Of a stretch of DNA of 64,000 nt, positions 1 to 9,400 are shown piece after piece (position 1 is the stretch's first letter; the number at the start of each line of letters is the position of its first letter). A program made the translations under genes and the position numbers. Origin of the DNA: G963665495 sp963677785 (GTDB lineage: Bacteria; Desulfobacterota; Desulfovibrionia; Desulfovibrionales; Desulfovibrionaceae); NCBI GenBank assembly GCA_963677785.2, contig CAXXDH010000001.1, positions 310,001-374,000 on the forward strand. The letters are read 5' to 3'. The notes beneath the pieces were generated by a model. It was not told where the DNA came from. It did not search any database and was given only the letters and a program-made list of their open reading frames with translations.

Positions 1-183
1 TTCCGAATATCCGGCTTCCTGGGCGCGGCGGCGGACGTAGTCCACCACTTCGCGTTCGGTTTTGCATTCGGATATGAAGTCGAGATAGCGTTGGGCCAGC
101 GCGTCCATGGCCTGGCGGTCGCTTTCGCTGTCAAAGGTTTCCCAACAGCTTTTGGGCGTATGTTCGAGTTCGTTCTGCGTCAT
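1..183 (-). CDS. M18 family aminopeptidase, N-terminal fragment
   Basis: Only the first 61 codons lie in the window; the gene runs off its left edge. The peptide begins MTQNELEHTPKSCWE and continues through DYVRRRAQEAGY, which resembles the start of M18 (aspartyl aminopeptidase/aminopeptidase I) zinc exopeptidases of deltaproteobacteria, where a TPKSCW-like segment is followed by a helix ending in a conserved Ala/Gly region. The start ATG is preceded by a clear AAGGAG at proper distance. The zinc-binding residues are outside the window, so the family call rests on N-terminal resemblance only. It follows selA on the same strand with a gap of about 35 bases, so it may share its transcript. Confidence 0.5.
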   Translation of the reverse strand, partial: MTQNELEHTPKSCWETFDSESDRQAMDALAQRYLDFISECKTEREVVDYVRRRAQEAGYSE

Positions 184-218
184 TGCGACTCCTTGAGATT
201 GTAAAACGTGTCCGGCAA

Positions 219-1637
219 TCAGGCCGGCGCCACTGACACTGCGTTGATGATTACATCGCGTACGAGCTCCAGTTCGTCGTCGCGGAGCGTACGTACGTCC
301 ATCAGAAAAGCGTTGTCCTCGATCCGGCCGATGAGCGGCGGCGAGGTGTGCAGCAACTTCTGGCGCAGCTCTTCGACAGAGCCCCACCCCGTATCGCGCA
401 ACCGCACCAGAGCCGTGGGGATGTCCTGCTCGGGAAAAGCGCCGCCGCCCACGCGCGATACTCCGGGCACGATGTCGACGCTAAAGTATTCGGCCACTGG
501 TCCGGCCTGCTGCAGCAGCGCGGCCAGTTCTTCCGACCGGTGGTCCAGTTCGGACGGCGGCGTGGTCAGCAGCCGCAGGGTAGGCACCCGGCGAACTGCG
601 GTTTCAGGTTCCAGGTAGAGGCGCAGGGTGGCTTCCAGTCCGGCCAGGGTCATCTTGTCCGGCCGCAGCGCACGGTTGAGCTGGTTCTTGCGCATGGCCG
701 CGATCATTTCGCGTTTGCCTACGATAACGCCCGCCTGCGGGCCGCCCAGAACTTTGTCGCCGCTGAAGGTCACCACATCGGCCCCGGCCTTGATCACGCG
801 CTGCACCGTGGGTTCGTCGCAGAGCCCGCCAGGAGGAAAATCGTAGAGGTTGCCGCTGCCCAGGTCCTCGAATACGGGCAACCCGCGCGTACGCCCCAGA
901 GCTACCAGACTCTCCAGGGGAACTTCCTTGGAAAAACCGATGATCCGGTAATTGGACGTATGCACTTTGAGCAGGGCCGCGGTGTTTTCCGTGATGGCGT
1001 TTTCATAGTCCCGCAGATGGGTGCGGTTGGTGGCGCCCACTTCGCGCAGCAAAGCGCCGCTTTTGGCCATGACTTCGGGAATCCGGAAGCTGCCCCCGAT
1101 TTCCACCAGCTGGCCGCGCGACACGATGACCTCGCGGTCTTTGGCAAAGGTGTCAAGAAGCAGGAGCACGGCGGACGCGTTGTTGTTGACCACCATGCCG
1201 TCTTCCGCTCCGGTGACCCGGCAGAGCGTTTCCGTGACCAGGTCGTAGCGCGAGCCGCGCTTGCCCGTGTCCAGGTCGAATTCCAGGTTGCTGTAATATT
1301 TGGCCGCCAGCAGCACCGCGTCGATGGCTTCGTCCGACAGCACCGAACGGCCGAGATTGGTATGCACCACAACGCCGGTACCATTCAATACGCGCCGCAG
1401 TTTGGGCTGCGAGCGTACGGAAAGATGGGCCCGGATACGGGGGGCCAGCCGGGCGGGCTCCAGCTGGTCCGGGGAGCTGACGGCGCCCTGGCGGATTTCC
1501 TGGCGGCAGATATCCAGAAATTCATTGACCAGGTCTTTGACCAGGGGGCGGGGCAGGTGCTGCAGTCCGGGATCGGCTTCGAGGTCCGCCAATAGTTTGT
1601 CCACCGCGGGCAGGGCGCGGAAAAGTTCGCTGCTCAT
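219..1637 (-). CDS. selA: L-seryl-tRNA(Sec) selenium transferase
   Basis: Pyridoxal-phosphate enzyme that converts seryl-tRNA(Sec) to selenocysteinyl-tRNA(Sec) using selenophosphate, in the cytoplasm. The 472-residue product has the usual SelA length. An N-terminal helical tRNA-binding part (LPAVDKLL...) is followed by the GTGVVVHTNLGRS motif and the PLP-lysine motif SGDKVLGGPQAG. I chose the ATG at 1637 because an AAGGATAT site precedes it and the product then begins MSSELFRALP, typical of the family; the longer open frame adds 12 unlikely residues. It lies 19 bases downstream of folC on the same strand, so co-transcription is likely. Its presence predicts selenoproteins in this genome, but none was seen in this window. 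Confidence 0.96.
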   Translation of the reverse strand: MSSELFRALPAVDKLLADLEADPGLQHLPRPLVKDLVNEFLDICRQEIRQGAVSSPDQLEPARLAPRIRAHLSVRSQPKLRRVLNGTGVVVHTNLGRSVLSDEAIDAVLLAAKYYSNLEFDLDTGKRGSRYDLVTETLCRVTGAEDGMVVNNNASAVLLLLDTFAKDREVIVSRGQLVEIGGSFRIPEVMAKSGALLREVGATNRTHLRDYENAITENTAALLKVHTSNYRIIGFSKEVPLESLVALGRTRGLPVFEDLGSGNLYDFPPGGLCDEPTVQRVIKAGADVVTFSGDKVLGGPQAGVIVGKREMIAAMRKNQLNRALRPDKMTLAGLEATLRLYLEPETAVRRVPTLRLLTTPPSELDHRSEELAALLQQAGPVAEYFSVDIVPGVSRVGGGAFPEQDIPTALVRLRDTGWGSVEELRQKLLHTSPPLIGRIEDNAFLMDVRTLRDDELELVRDVIINAVSVAPA

Positions 1638-1656
1638 AACGGATATCCTTAATACG

Positions 1657-2922
1657 TCAGGGCGTAAGGTCAAGAAGCTCGGGATACAGACTGAAAAATG
1701 CGCCGAGCAGATAGAGCGAGCCGCAGATCACGCAAAGCCCGCCGTTCCTGGCGGGGCCGCAGCAATACTGCGCAGTGTTGAGCGCGTCGTTCAGATCCTC
1801 GCACGGGCTGGCATTCGGGCCGAGATGCAGCGCCAGCTCGGGCGCGTCCCAGGCGCGCGGGTTGCCGGGCAGCTGCGGCACCAGTATGGGGCAGTCCGCC
1901 AGCGTGTTCACCAGCGGCGCCAGCCTTTCGATGGGGCGGTCCTGCATGGAGGTGAAAATGATTGCTTTGGGCGGTTCCAGCTGCGTATGCAGATACCTAC
2001 GCAGCGCTTCCAGTCCGTCGGCATTGTGCGCGCCGTCCAGCAGCAGGTTCGGGTACGTATGCGATGCGGGCACCTGCTGCAACCGTCCGGACAGCCGCGT
2101 AGACGCGCGGGCCTGGGCGAACAATCCGGCATGGCAGGCGTGTCGGCCCAGGGGCGACAGCGTTTCCCAGGTCGCGCAGGCCAGTGCAAAGCTGGAATCC
2201 AGATAATTGTGTGAAGGCGTTTCCGGTTTGGGCAGAAACGTCAGGGAAACCCGGCGTACGTCCGCATTTTTGCGCAGCACGTTTTCCACCGCCGGGCGCT
2301 GCGGCGCAGAGACCACCCTGCCTTGGTCGCGCATTGCCCCTGCCTTGTCCGCGGCAATGGCTTCAATGGTCGGCCCCAATACGTTTTCATGGTCCAGGCC
2401 GATGCGCGTGAGCACCAGCAGGTCCTGCTTCAGGGCGTTGGTGGCGTCGTACGTACCGCCCAGTCCGGCCTCGAACACGGCCAGGTCCACTTTGGCCCGG
2501 GCAAAGACCCGCGTTGCCATGGCCGTGAGCAATTCGAAGTACGTCAGCCGCTGGGCGCCCTCCGTACCGCTATGGGCCACGCACGCGTTGGCCGCTTCCA
2601 GCCAGTCCGCTTCGGAGACCATCCGGTCCTGTCCGGGGGCAAGAATCCGGATGCGTTCGCGCGGATGAACGAAATGGGGCGAGGTGAAGAGTCCGGTCCG
2701 CAGTCCGTGCGCCGCGGCCAGGGTGGCCAGATAGGCGGCTGTGGCGCCCTTGCCGTTGGTGCCAACCACTTGCGCAACCAGAAAATCCGGCTGCTGCAGC
2801 CCGAGTCCTTTCAGGCATGTTTCGATACGACCGAGCCCCAGGTCCATATGGAAGAGCCCCAGGCTATCCAGATAGTTTTCAAAATCCACGGCAGAGGAAA
2901 AAACAGGAGACGCTTGCTGCAC
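1657..2922 (-). CDS. folC: bifunctional folylpolyglutamate/dihydrofolate synthase
   Basis: ATP-dependent ligase that adds glutamate to dihydropteroate and to tetrahydrofolates. The 421-residue product has the Mur-ligase fold. The P-loop GTNGKGA sits near residues 54-60, followed by TSPHFVHPRERIRI, a signature of the family, and the C-terminal domain carries LLDGAHNADG. The start is a GTG; the first ATG downstream would remove the conserved DYLDSLGLF-type segment, so the GTG is kept although its ribosome binding site is weak. It heads a likely folC-selA(-M18 peptidase) operon. FolC alone does not show which of the two activities dominates; bifunctionality is inferred from single-copy FolC proteins of bacteria. 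Confidence 0.95.
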   Translation of the reverse strand: MQQASPVFSSAVDFENYLDSLGLFHMDLGLGRIETCLKGLGLQQPDFLVAQVVGTNGKGATAAYLATLAAAHGLRTGLFTSPHFVHPRERIRILAPGQDRMVSEADWLEAANACVAHSGTEGAQRLTYFELLTAMATRVFARAKVDLAVFEAGLGGTYDATNALKQDLLVLTRIGLDHENVLGPTIEAIAADKAGAMRDQGRVVSAPQRPAVENVLRKNADVRRVSLTFLPKPETPSHNYLDSSFALACATWETLSPLGRHACHAGLFAQARASTRLSGRLQQVPASHTYPNLLLDGAHNADGLEALRRYLHTQLEPPKAIIFTSMQDRPIERLAPLVNTLADCPILVPQLPGNPRAWDAPELALHLGPNASPCEDLNDALNTAQYCCGPARNGGLCVICGSLYLLGAFFSLYPELLDLTP

Positions 2923-3042
2923 AGTTGACTCGTGATTGGATGAAAGTGAGTAAGAACGGCGAAAGTGTATCCAAAGCCTTTTTAAAAGGCCAGTGCTTTA
3001 GCGGTCGGAGGCAACGGGATAAAAGAGGGAACGGTCGGGTTT

Positions 3043-3747
3043 TCACTGGTCAATAGTGATTTCCAGATGTCCCGGTCCGTATCCTTTGCATTCCTTGAGC
3101 ATGCCGTGCAGGGCTCCTACAAAGATCCGCTGCACAAACCCGTTCATGGGCAGGAGCTGGCCGTCGACGCGGATCTGAAGCTTGGGCGACGAGGCCAGGC
3201 AGTCCTCCGGCGCGGCGTCTCCGGCGACGATTTCACGGGCCAGCGCATGGCAGCTGTCGCGTCCGCACAGGCCGCAGTCAAGCCCCGGCAGGGCGAAGCC
3301 GCGCTCCAGCATCAGGTCGGCCAGATCTTCGATACGCTCCACGGCCGGGATGCCCTCGGCCCGGACAGAACCCCAGGTCGCCAGGGTAATGCCCTGGATG
3401 AGTTCCCGCGCGTCTTCCGGAGTACGCAGAATCACGATGCGGGGCAGCCAGAAAATACTGCGTCCGCCTTCCATGACCACCAGTTCGCTTTGCAGGGTTT
3501 TGAATATATGGGCCGCGTCGGGTTGTCCGCGGCGCATGAGCGAAGATTCTCCCCCGAAGGCTGCTGCAACGTTGCCGCAGATGTCCAGCATCTGGCCCGT
3601 GTCGGTGTCGGAAAGGTGCATCAGCTGATGGCTGGAACATTTCATGGCGGCGGGCTGCAGCCCGCGAGCGCGCAATTCCTTGAGAAGTTCGATGCAGAGC
3701 TTTGTTTTTCCAGATTTTTTGAAACCATGGATACTGGCGGCTTTCAT
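3043..3747 (-). CDS. MobB-like P-loop protein fused to a [4Fe-4S] domain
   Basis: The N-terminal half resembles MobB, the GTP-binding partner of molybdopterin-guanine dinucleotide synthesis, with Walker A GFKKSGKTKL at residues 8-17 and the DTDTG segment at 47-51. The C-terminal third (from about residue 155) holds four cysteines C158, C161, C166 and C183 in the spacing of the small Fe-S (PF04060-like) domain, absent from enterobacterial MobB. AAGGAG precedes the ATG. It is divergently arranged with moaA about 145 bases away, which supports a molybdenum/tungsten cofactor role. The Fe-S domain may bind or sense metal or redox state; that is inference. Canonical MobB activity is not certain. 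Confidence 0.8.
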   Translation of the reverse strand: MKAASIHGFKKSGKTKLCIELLKELRARGLQPAAMKCSSHQLMHLSDTDTGQMLDICGNVAAAFGGESSLMRRGQPDAAHIFKTLQSELVVMEGGRSIFWLPRIVILRTPEDARELIQGITLATWGSVRAEGIPAVERIEDLADLMLERGFALPGLDCGLCGRDSCHALAREIVAGDAAPEDCLASSPKLQIRVDGQLLPMNGFVQRIFVGALHGMLKECKGYGPGHLEITIDQ

Positions 3748-3813
3748 GGGTACTCCTTGGTGGCGTGTATTTATGAACGGTGATATACTGCTAAAAAAAA
3801 CAAATTACCAGGA

Positions 3814-3839
3814 CCGTCCGCAGCCGTACAAGCGGACGG
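3814..3839. promoter_or_regulatory. inverted repeat in the moaA leader
   Basis: Eight-base arms CCGTCCGC and GCGGACGG pair perfectly around a 10-base loop, 53 bases before the moaA start, in the divergent mobB-like/moaA intergenic region. It could be an operator for a molybdate or cofactor regulator or an mRNA hairpin. No T-run follows, so it is not an obvious terminator. Confidence 0.4.
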
Positions 3840-3891
3840 ATCTACGTATGCCGAATCCAGTTTCTGCGGGATACGATGGACGAGGGCAGTT

Positions 3892-4884
3892 ATGAAACCT
3901 GATCGACATGGCCGTACGGTGAGTTATTTGCGGTTGAGCATTACGGATCGTTGCAATCTGCGTTGCCGTTACTGCGGCTGGGGCAAGGATACGGAATACA
4001 TCCCCCATGACTCCATTCTGACCTATGAAGAATTGTTGCAGCTCATCGGGCTGGCGCAGCGCCTGGGGGTGAGCAAAGTACGCCTGACCGGCGGCGAACC
4101 CATGGTCCGCCGCGGGTTCATGGATTTTTTGGGGCGCGCTTATTCCGAGCATCCGGATGTGGATTTTCGCCTTACAACCAATGGAACGCTTCTGGAAGGC
4201 AAAGTCCCGGCGCTCAAAGCCATGGGCATGCAACGGATCAATCTTTCGCTGGACACCCTGCGCAGGGACGTGTTTCAAAAACTGGTGGGAGTGGACGCTT
4301 TCGAGAGCGTACGCAATGCGCTGGACGAGTGCCTGGAGCACGGGCTGCGGGTCAAGCTCAACGTGGTCGCACTCAAGGGAATCAACGAAGCGGATATTCC
4401 GGGATTCATGAAACTTGCCACGGAAGCGCCCATAGACATCCGGTTTATCGAGTTCATGCCCATAGGTGAAGCGACCGCCTGGGAAGAGCGCTCCTATTGG
4501 CCCATGAAGTCGATACTGGAACACATCGAACGCCATGTAACGCTGGAGCCGCTGTCCACCCACGAGCGTACGGGCGGACCGGCCCGAATGTACGCCATCA
4601 AAGGCGGAAAAGGACGGATCGGCATGATTTCCGCCTTGTCCGATCATTTCTGCCTGACTTGCAACCGCTTGCGCGTCACCAGTAACGGCAAGTTGCGAAC
4701 CTGCCTTTTTTCGGACAAGGAATACCGGCTGCGTGCTATCCTCCGCCATCCCAAACTGGGCATTGAACAAGTCGCGCGCGTCATTGAGCGCGCGTATCAA
4801 AGAAAGCCCATCGGGGCTGAATTGCTGGCTGCCATGGCCAGGAAGCAGGTCGCCGGTTCGGGGATGTCGCGGATCGGGGGCTGA
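3892..4884 (+). CDS. moaA: GTP 3',8-cyclase MoaA
   Basis: Radical SAM enzyme for the first step of molybdenum cofactor synthesis, converting GTP to 3',8-cyclo-7,8-dihydro-GTP. The 330-residue product has both iron-sulfur sites: the SAM cluster CNLRCRYC (C21, C25, C28) and the C-terminal cluster CLTC...C (C254, C257, C271, the family spacing CX2CX13C). LTGGEP follows the SAM motif, and the protein ends in the Gly-Gly tail that MoaA needs for activity. The ATG is taken because the reading SYLRLSITDRC starts at the normal distance. Divergent from the MobB-like gene; a strong terminator follows. Confidence 0.97.
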   Translation: MKPDRHGRTVSYLRLSITDRCNLRCRYCGWGKDTEYIPHDSILTYEELLQLIGLAQRLGVSKVRLTGGEPMVRRGFMDFLGRAYSEHPDVDFRLTTNGTLLEGKVPALKAMGMQRINLSLDTLRRDVFQKLVGVDAFESVRNALDECLEHGLRVKLNVVALKGINEADIPGFMKLATEAPIDIRFIEFMPIGEATAWEERSYWPMKSILEHIERHVTLEPLSTHERTGGPARMYAIKGGKGRIGMISALSDHFCLTCNRLRVTSNGKLRTCLFSDKEYRLRAILRHPKLGIEQVARVIERAYQRKPIGAELLAAMARKQVAGSGMSRIGG

Positions 4885-4917
4885 ACAGGAATCCGTCCGC
4901 ACCTTTTGGAAAATGTG

Positions 4918-4977
4918 CCGGTTTCTGCTCCGGAGCGCAGCACTTGCTGCCGGAGCGAGGCCGGTCTTCTTTTTTTC
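4918..4977 (+). terminator. rho-independent terminator after moaA
   Basis: A nested stem (CCGG 4918-4921 with 4961-4964; GCTCCG 4927-4932 with CGGAGC 4951-4956; GCAGC 4937-4941 with GCTGC 4946-4950) is followed by TCTTCTTTTTTT. It lies 33 bases after the moaA stop. Confidence 0.65.
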
Positions 4978-5037
4978 CCTTTTATATGGTATACATCATG
5001 CCCGTCAGAAAAGAGGAGTGGAATAGAGGTTTAGTTG

Positions 5038-6297
5038 ATGAACATAGCTCTTATAGATTTGATCAGCGGCCTTTCCAAGGCCATGGATATGATCAGCCCC
5101 ACGGTGGTGAACCATCACATGGGCGTGGGGTTTGTGGCAGCGCGTATGGGCTGCCAGCTCGGACTGGATGCCGCATTGCAGCGCGACCTGCTGATAGCCG
5201 GGTTGCTGCACGATGTGGGGGCTTTTTCGCTGAGCGGCAGACTGGATGCCCTGCAGTTTGAAACCGACGCCACCGTGCACGCGGAAGTGGGCGCGCGCCT
5301 GGTCCGGCACATGCCCGGGTTCGGCAGGGTGAGCGAGCTGATCAAATACCACCATACCTCCTATGCGGAATGGCAGCAGCATCCGGAGGATTTCGCACCG
5401 GAGTGCAATATCCTTTGCCTGGCGGATAGGTTCGACGTGCTCATCGGCCGCAATCTGCCCCTGAAGCCGCAGGTCGAGTCCATCCTCCGGCGTTTGCAGC
5501 AGGGAGCGGGCGAACGTTTTTCAAAAGACTATTATGACGCATTGCGCACGCTGGCCGAGGACAGCGGATTCATTGCCGCTGCCGAAAAACCTGAACAGCA
5601 TTTGTTCACCTGCTCGCCCGAGCGGCTGGAGTCGGAAAAACTGGGACTAGATTCCCTGTTGCGCTTTTCGCGTTTGTTTTCCCAGGTTATCGACTTTCGC
5701 AGTCGTTTCACCGCCACCCACTCCAGCGGGGTGGCCGAGGTGTCCGTGGCCCTGGCCAAGGCCACGGGAGAATTTTCTGCAAAGGAGCTCAACCTGCTGC
5801 GCGTATCCGGAGATCTCCACGACATGGGAAAATTGTCCGTTCCCAGCGAATTGCTCGAAAAACCGGCCAAATTGTCGGACGATGAGTTCGCATGCGTCAA
5901 AGGCCACGCACTGCAGACACACACCATCCTGCGATCCATTGCCGGACTGGAAACAGTAGCCGACTGGGCCGGATTGCATCATGAACGTCTGGACGGCCGG
6001 GGCTATCCTTACGGGTATTCGGACGCCGAACTGTCGCTTGGTTCCCGAATCATGGCCGTTGCCGACGTTTTTACCGCCATAACCGAAGACAGGCCCTACC
6101 GAAAAGGAATGGATAAACGAAAGGCCCTGGAAGTGATGGCCGGAATGGCCGGAGACCACGCCCTGGATACGCATCTGGTAGCCTTGCTTGTGGACCGCTT
6201 CGATGAGATCAATGACGCGCGGATACAGGCGCAGTTGGCGGCGCTGGAGGATTTTCGGGATTTTTACGGCGACGACCTGCCTTTACATCGTTTTTGA
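5038..6297 (+). CDS. tandem HD / HD-GYP domain phosphodiesterase
   Basis: A cytoplasmic protein of 419 residues with two HD modules and no membrane segment. The first has LLHDVGAF and a HAEVG...YHH pattern. The second is a full HD-GYP domain with HDMGKLSVP, KGHALQTH and HHERLDGRGYP, the signature of metal-dependent c-di-GMP hydrolases (products pGpG or GMP). Tandem arrangements of this kind occur in deltaproteobacterial signalling proteins. I take the ATG at 5038, with TAGAGG upstream; a TTG one codon earlier is also possible. No sensor or receiver domain is attached, so the input is unknown. It stands between moaA and the giant kinase on the same strand with a gap of 154 bases to the latter. 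Confidence 0.88.
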   Translation: MNIALIDLISGLSKAMDMISPTVVNHHMGVGFVAARMGCQLGLDAALQRDLLIAGLLHDVGAFSLSGRLDALQFETDATVHAEVGARLVRHMPGFGRVSELIKYHHTSYAEWQQHPEDFAPECNILCLADRFDVLIGRNLPLKPQVESILRRLQQGAGERFSKDYYDALRTLAEDSGFIAAAEKPEQHLFTCSPERLESEKLGLDSLLRFSRLFSQVIDFRSRFTATHSSGVAEVSVALAKATGEFSAKELNLLRVSGDLHDMGKLSVPSELLEKPAKLSDDEFACVKGHALQTHTILRSIAGLETVADWAGLHHERLDGRGYPYGYSDAELSLGSRIMAVADVFTAITEDRPYRKGMDKRKALEVMAGMAGDHALDTHLVALLVDRFDEINDARIQAQLAALEDFRDFYGDDLPLHRF

Positions 6298-6451
6298 ACG
6301 GCAGCCCCTCCCCCTGGGACAACAGCTCCGGACCTAGGTTGCCAAGCATTGCAAAGCCACGTAGAATTTCAAGAACTACGGGGCATCGTTGCATTTTCGG
6401 GCGGCCGGTTGCAGGCCGCGACATGCCGTTAGTATTTCAGAGAGGTGACGT

Positions 6452-9400
6452 GTGCAAAGCACGCGCGGACAGTTGTCCACCGCCTTCCGTACGGGCTTTT
6501 TTTTTCTGATCTGCCTGCTGGGGCTTACACTGGCCGCAGGCAGATCTTCTGCCAGAGGCGCGTCCGATCCGCTTGTCATTGCCGCAAGCGAGGACAGCGC
6601 TCCCTTGTCCTATCTTGACGCAAACGGCCGGCCGGCCGGCCTGCTCATTGATCTCTGGTCGCTCTGGTCCCAAAAGACCGGTCAAAGCATCAAATTTCTC
6701 CCAAGCCCTTTTGGGCAAAGCCTGGAAGATGTCCGCAACGGCCGTGCGCAAATGCACGCGGGCTGCTTCAAGAGTCCTGAACGGTCGGTGTATCTGGACT
6801 TTGTTGAGCCGCTGTATCCAATACGCACGGATATCTATTTTCAAAATAATCTCCGTCTGCGCGATCGCAATGATTTGCTGGCATTTCGGGTGGGGGCCGT
6901 ACGCGGGGATTATGCCAGCGACTACCTGCGGCAGGAAATTCCCGGAATCGCGTTCAGGTTTTTCGACAGGTATGAGGAACTTTTTTCCAGCCTCAACCGC
7001 AATGAACTCAAAGTATTTGTTTCGGACCAGCCTGTTGCCCAATATTATCTGGAACGCCTGGGCCTGCTGAACAAGTATCATTATAATACCAATGCCTCCC
7101 TGTATACGCGCAGGATTTATGCCGCGGTGCAGAAAGACAACAGCGGGCTGGCGCGTATGGTCAGGGACGGCTTGAAGCGCATCAGTAAGGATGAGCTGGC
7201 AGCTCTGGAGCACAAGTGGATAGGAGTCGGCGGGCAGAAAACGGAAAATCTGCTGCACATCGCCTGTCCCAACGAATACGAGCCCTTTGCCATGCGGACT
7301 ATCACCGGCGAAGCCGCCGGAATGCTGGTGGACTTGTGGCGGAGCTGGGCGCAGAAAGTCGGGGTAAAGGTTGCTTTTACTTTTAGCGACTGGACGGATT
7401 CGATCCACAATGTGCTCAATGGCGAGAGCGATTTTCATTGCGGCATGTTGCCGGTGGACGGCAACGAAACGCTGGCATTCGGTCCGCCCACCTATCCCAC
7501 GGACATCAACCTGTTCGCCCTGCCGAAAACAGAGGCGGTAACTCTGCCGTCCCTGGTTGGAAAAAAACTGGCTGTGCTTGGAAATTCGCAGCAGGAAGCC
7601 TGGTTGAGCAAAAATGCGCCCCGGATCCAGCTGCTGCGTTTTGACGACACGCAGGCCATGGTGGCGAGCGTGTTTCAGAACCAGGCCGCGGCACTATGCA
7701 ATTCTCTGGTAAACACGCATGCTGTCTTGGATATGAACGGGTTGACGGACCAGTTGCGGGCGTCTCATTCGCCGTTGTTTTATGATTACCTGCGTCCGGC
7801 CGTACGCCCGGACCGGAAGGATTTGCTCGAGCTGCTTCAATCCGGATTTGATAAAATCACCAACAGAGAATTCAATACCATAGAAGAGCGGTGGATCTCC
7901 AACCCGCGGCAGCAGCTTTTTTCCTTTTATGGTCGCAATGTCCGGTTTTCCCAGCAGGAATTGCAGCGAATAGCCGACCTGCCCGCTTTGCGGCTGGGGA
8001 TACGCTCGGACAGGCCCCCCTTGGAATTTGTCAGCAAAAACGGCGAATACGAGGGCATCATCCCTGAAATTCTGCAACTTCTGGCGCAGCGTTTTTTCGT
8101 ATATTTCCAGCCGCAGACGGCTTTGGACTGGAATGCGACGCTAAAACAAGCCCGGGCAGGCGATATCGACGTTGTTTCAGAACTGCCGGCCACTTCTAAG
8201 AATGCCGGAGACTTCGTTTTTACGGAGACGTTTTTCGAATATCCTCTGGTTGTGGTCACGCGCAGTGAATATCCATTTTTTGCGGACTTGACGGCATTGG
8301 AAGGCAAAACCATGGCCGTAGCCCGTGAATCCGGACTGATTTCAAAACTGAAGAAAAAGTATCCCGGCATCCGTTTTGTCGCCATGGACAGCTACGACGC
8401 CGCGCTCAAAGATGTTTCCGGGAACAAGGTGGATTGCTGCCTGGGCGGCATGCTGACCCTGCCGTACCTTGCCAACAAGCTGAAATTGGAAAATATCAAG
8501 ATCGCGCTGCATACGGACCTGGTCAAGAAACTTCATATGGCGGTGCCCAGGAAGCACAAGGAATTTGTCCCGCTGCTGGACAAAATGTTATCCGCAATTC
8601 CCAAACGGCAGATCGAAAAAATAACGGAAAGCTGGGTCATGGCCCGGTTCGAGCCGACCACCGACTGGGATTTCGTCTGGAAAGTCGCGTTATCCATAGC
8701 AGCCGCTGCCGGGATCATTCTCGGCGTCATTTTGATCTGGAACCGCCGTCTGGCCCGTGAGATCAACTACCGCAGGGCCATAGAGCAACGCTTGTCTTCC
8801 ATGGCCGCCAATGTTCCGGGAGCTATTTTTCAATCCTATGTCCGGCCCGATGGAGAATACGGTTATTATTATTTCAGCAAACGCAGCGAGGAACTGTTCG
8901 GATTTACCGAAGAGGAGGCCAAGGCCGATCCAGACATTCTGCAAATCGTTCCGGAAGACAGAGAACGCTGCAAAGCCTCTTACGACCTTGCGGTGCAGGA
9001 GATAACAAACTGGAATTTTACGGGCCGGATAATCACTCCGGATGGATCGATAAAATGGATCAACGCCACGGCCAAGCCCATACGTGAGAACAACGGCGAA
9101 ATCGTCTTCAACGGCATTCTGCTCGATATAACCGAGCGCAAGCTTGTGGCGCAGAAATATCTGGAGACGGAAAAAAAGATCCGGGCCATGAGCGAAGCCA
9201 TCCACGACGCACTGTTGATGGTGGACTCGCACGGCACCGTACAATTTTGGAACCCCGCGGCCGAGCTGTTGTTCGGCATTCCGGCGGAAGAGGCACTAGG
9301 CGTCGAACTGCAGGTTCTGCTGCCGCCCGTACAGAACAGGGATTATCTCTGCAACAGGGTGCTCACCTTCCTGGTCAATGAAAAACTGCGGACCGAAGGG

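Noticed and set aside
348..1595. 415-codon open frame on the plus strand opposite selA
   Set aside because: Shadow of selA: composition is His/Gln/Arg-rich and no ribosome binding site or family motif is present.
6330..6420. c-di-GMP (GEMM) riboswitch before the giant kinase
   Set aside because: GCAAAGCC followed by a stem is present, but the upstream GGCAAACC-like part and the GNRA hairpin are not found.
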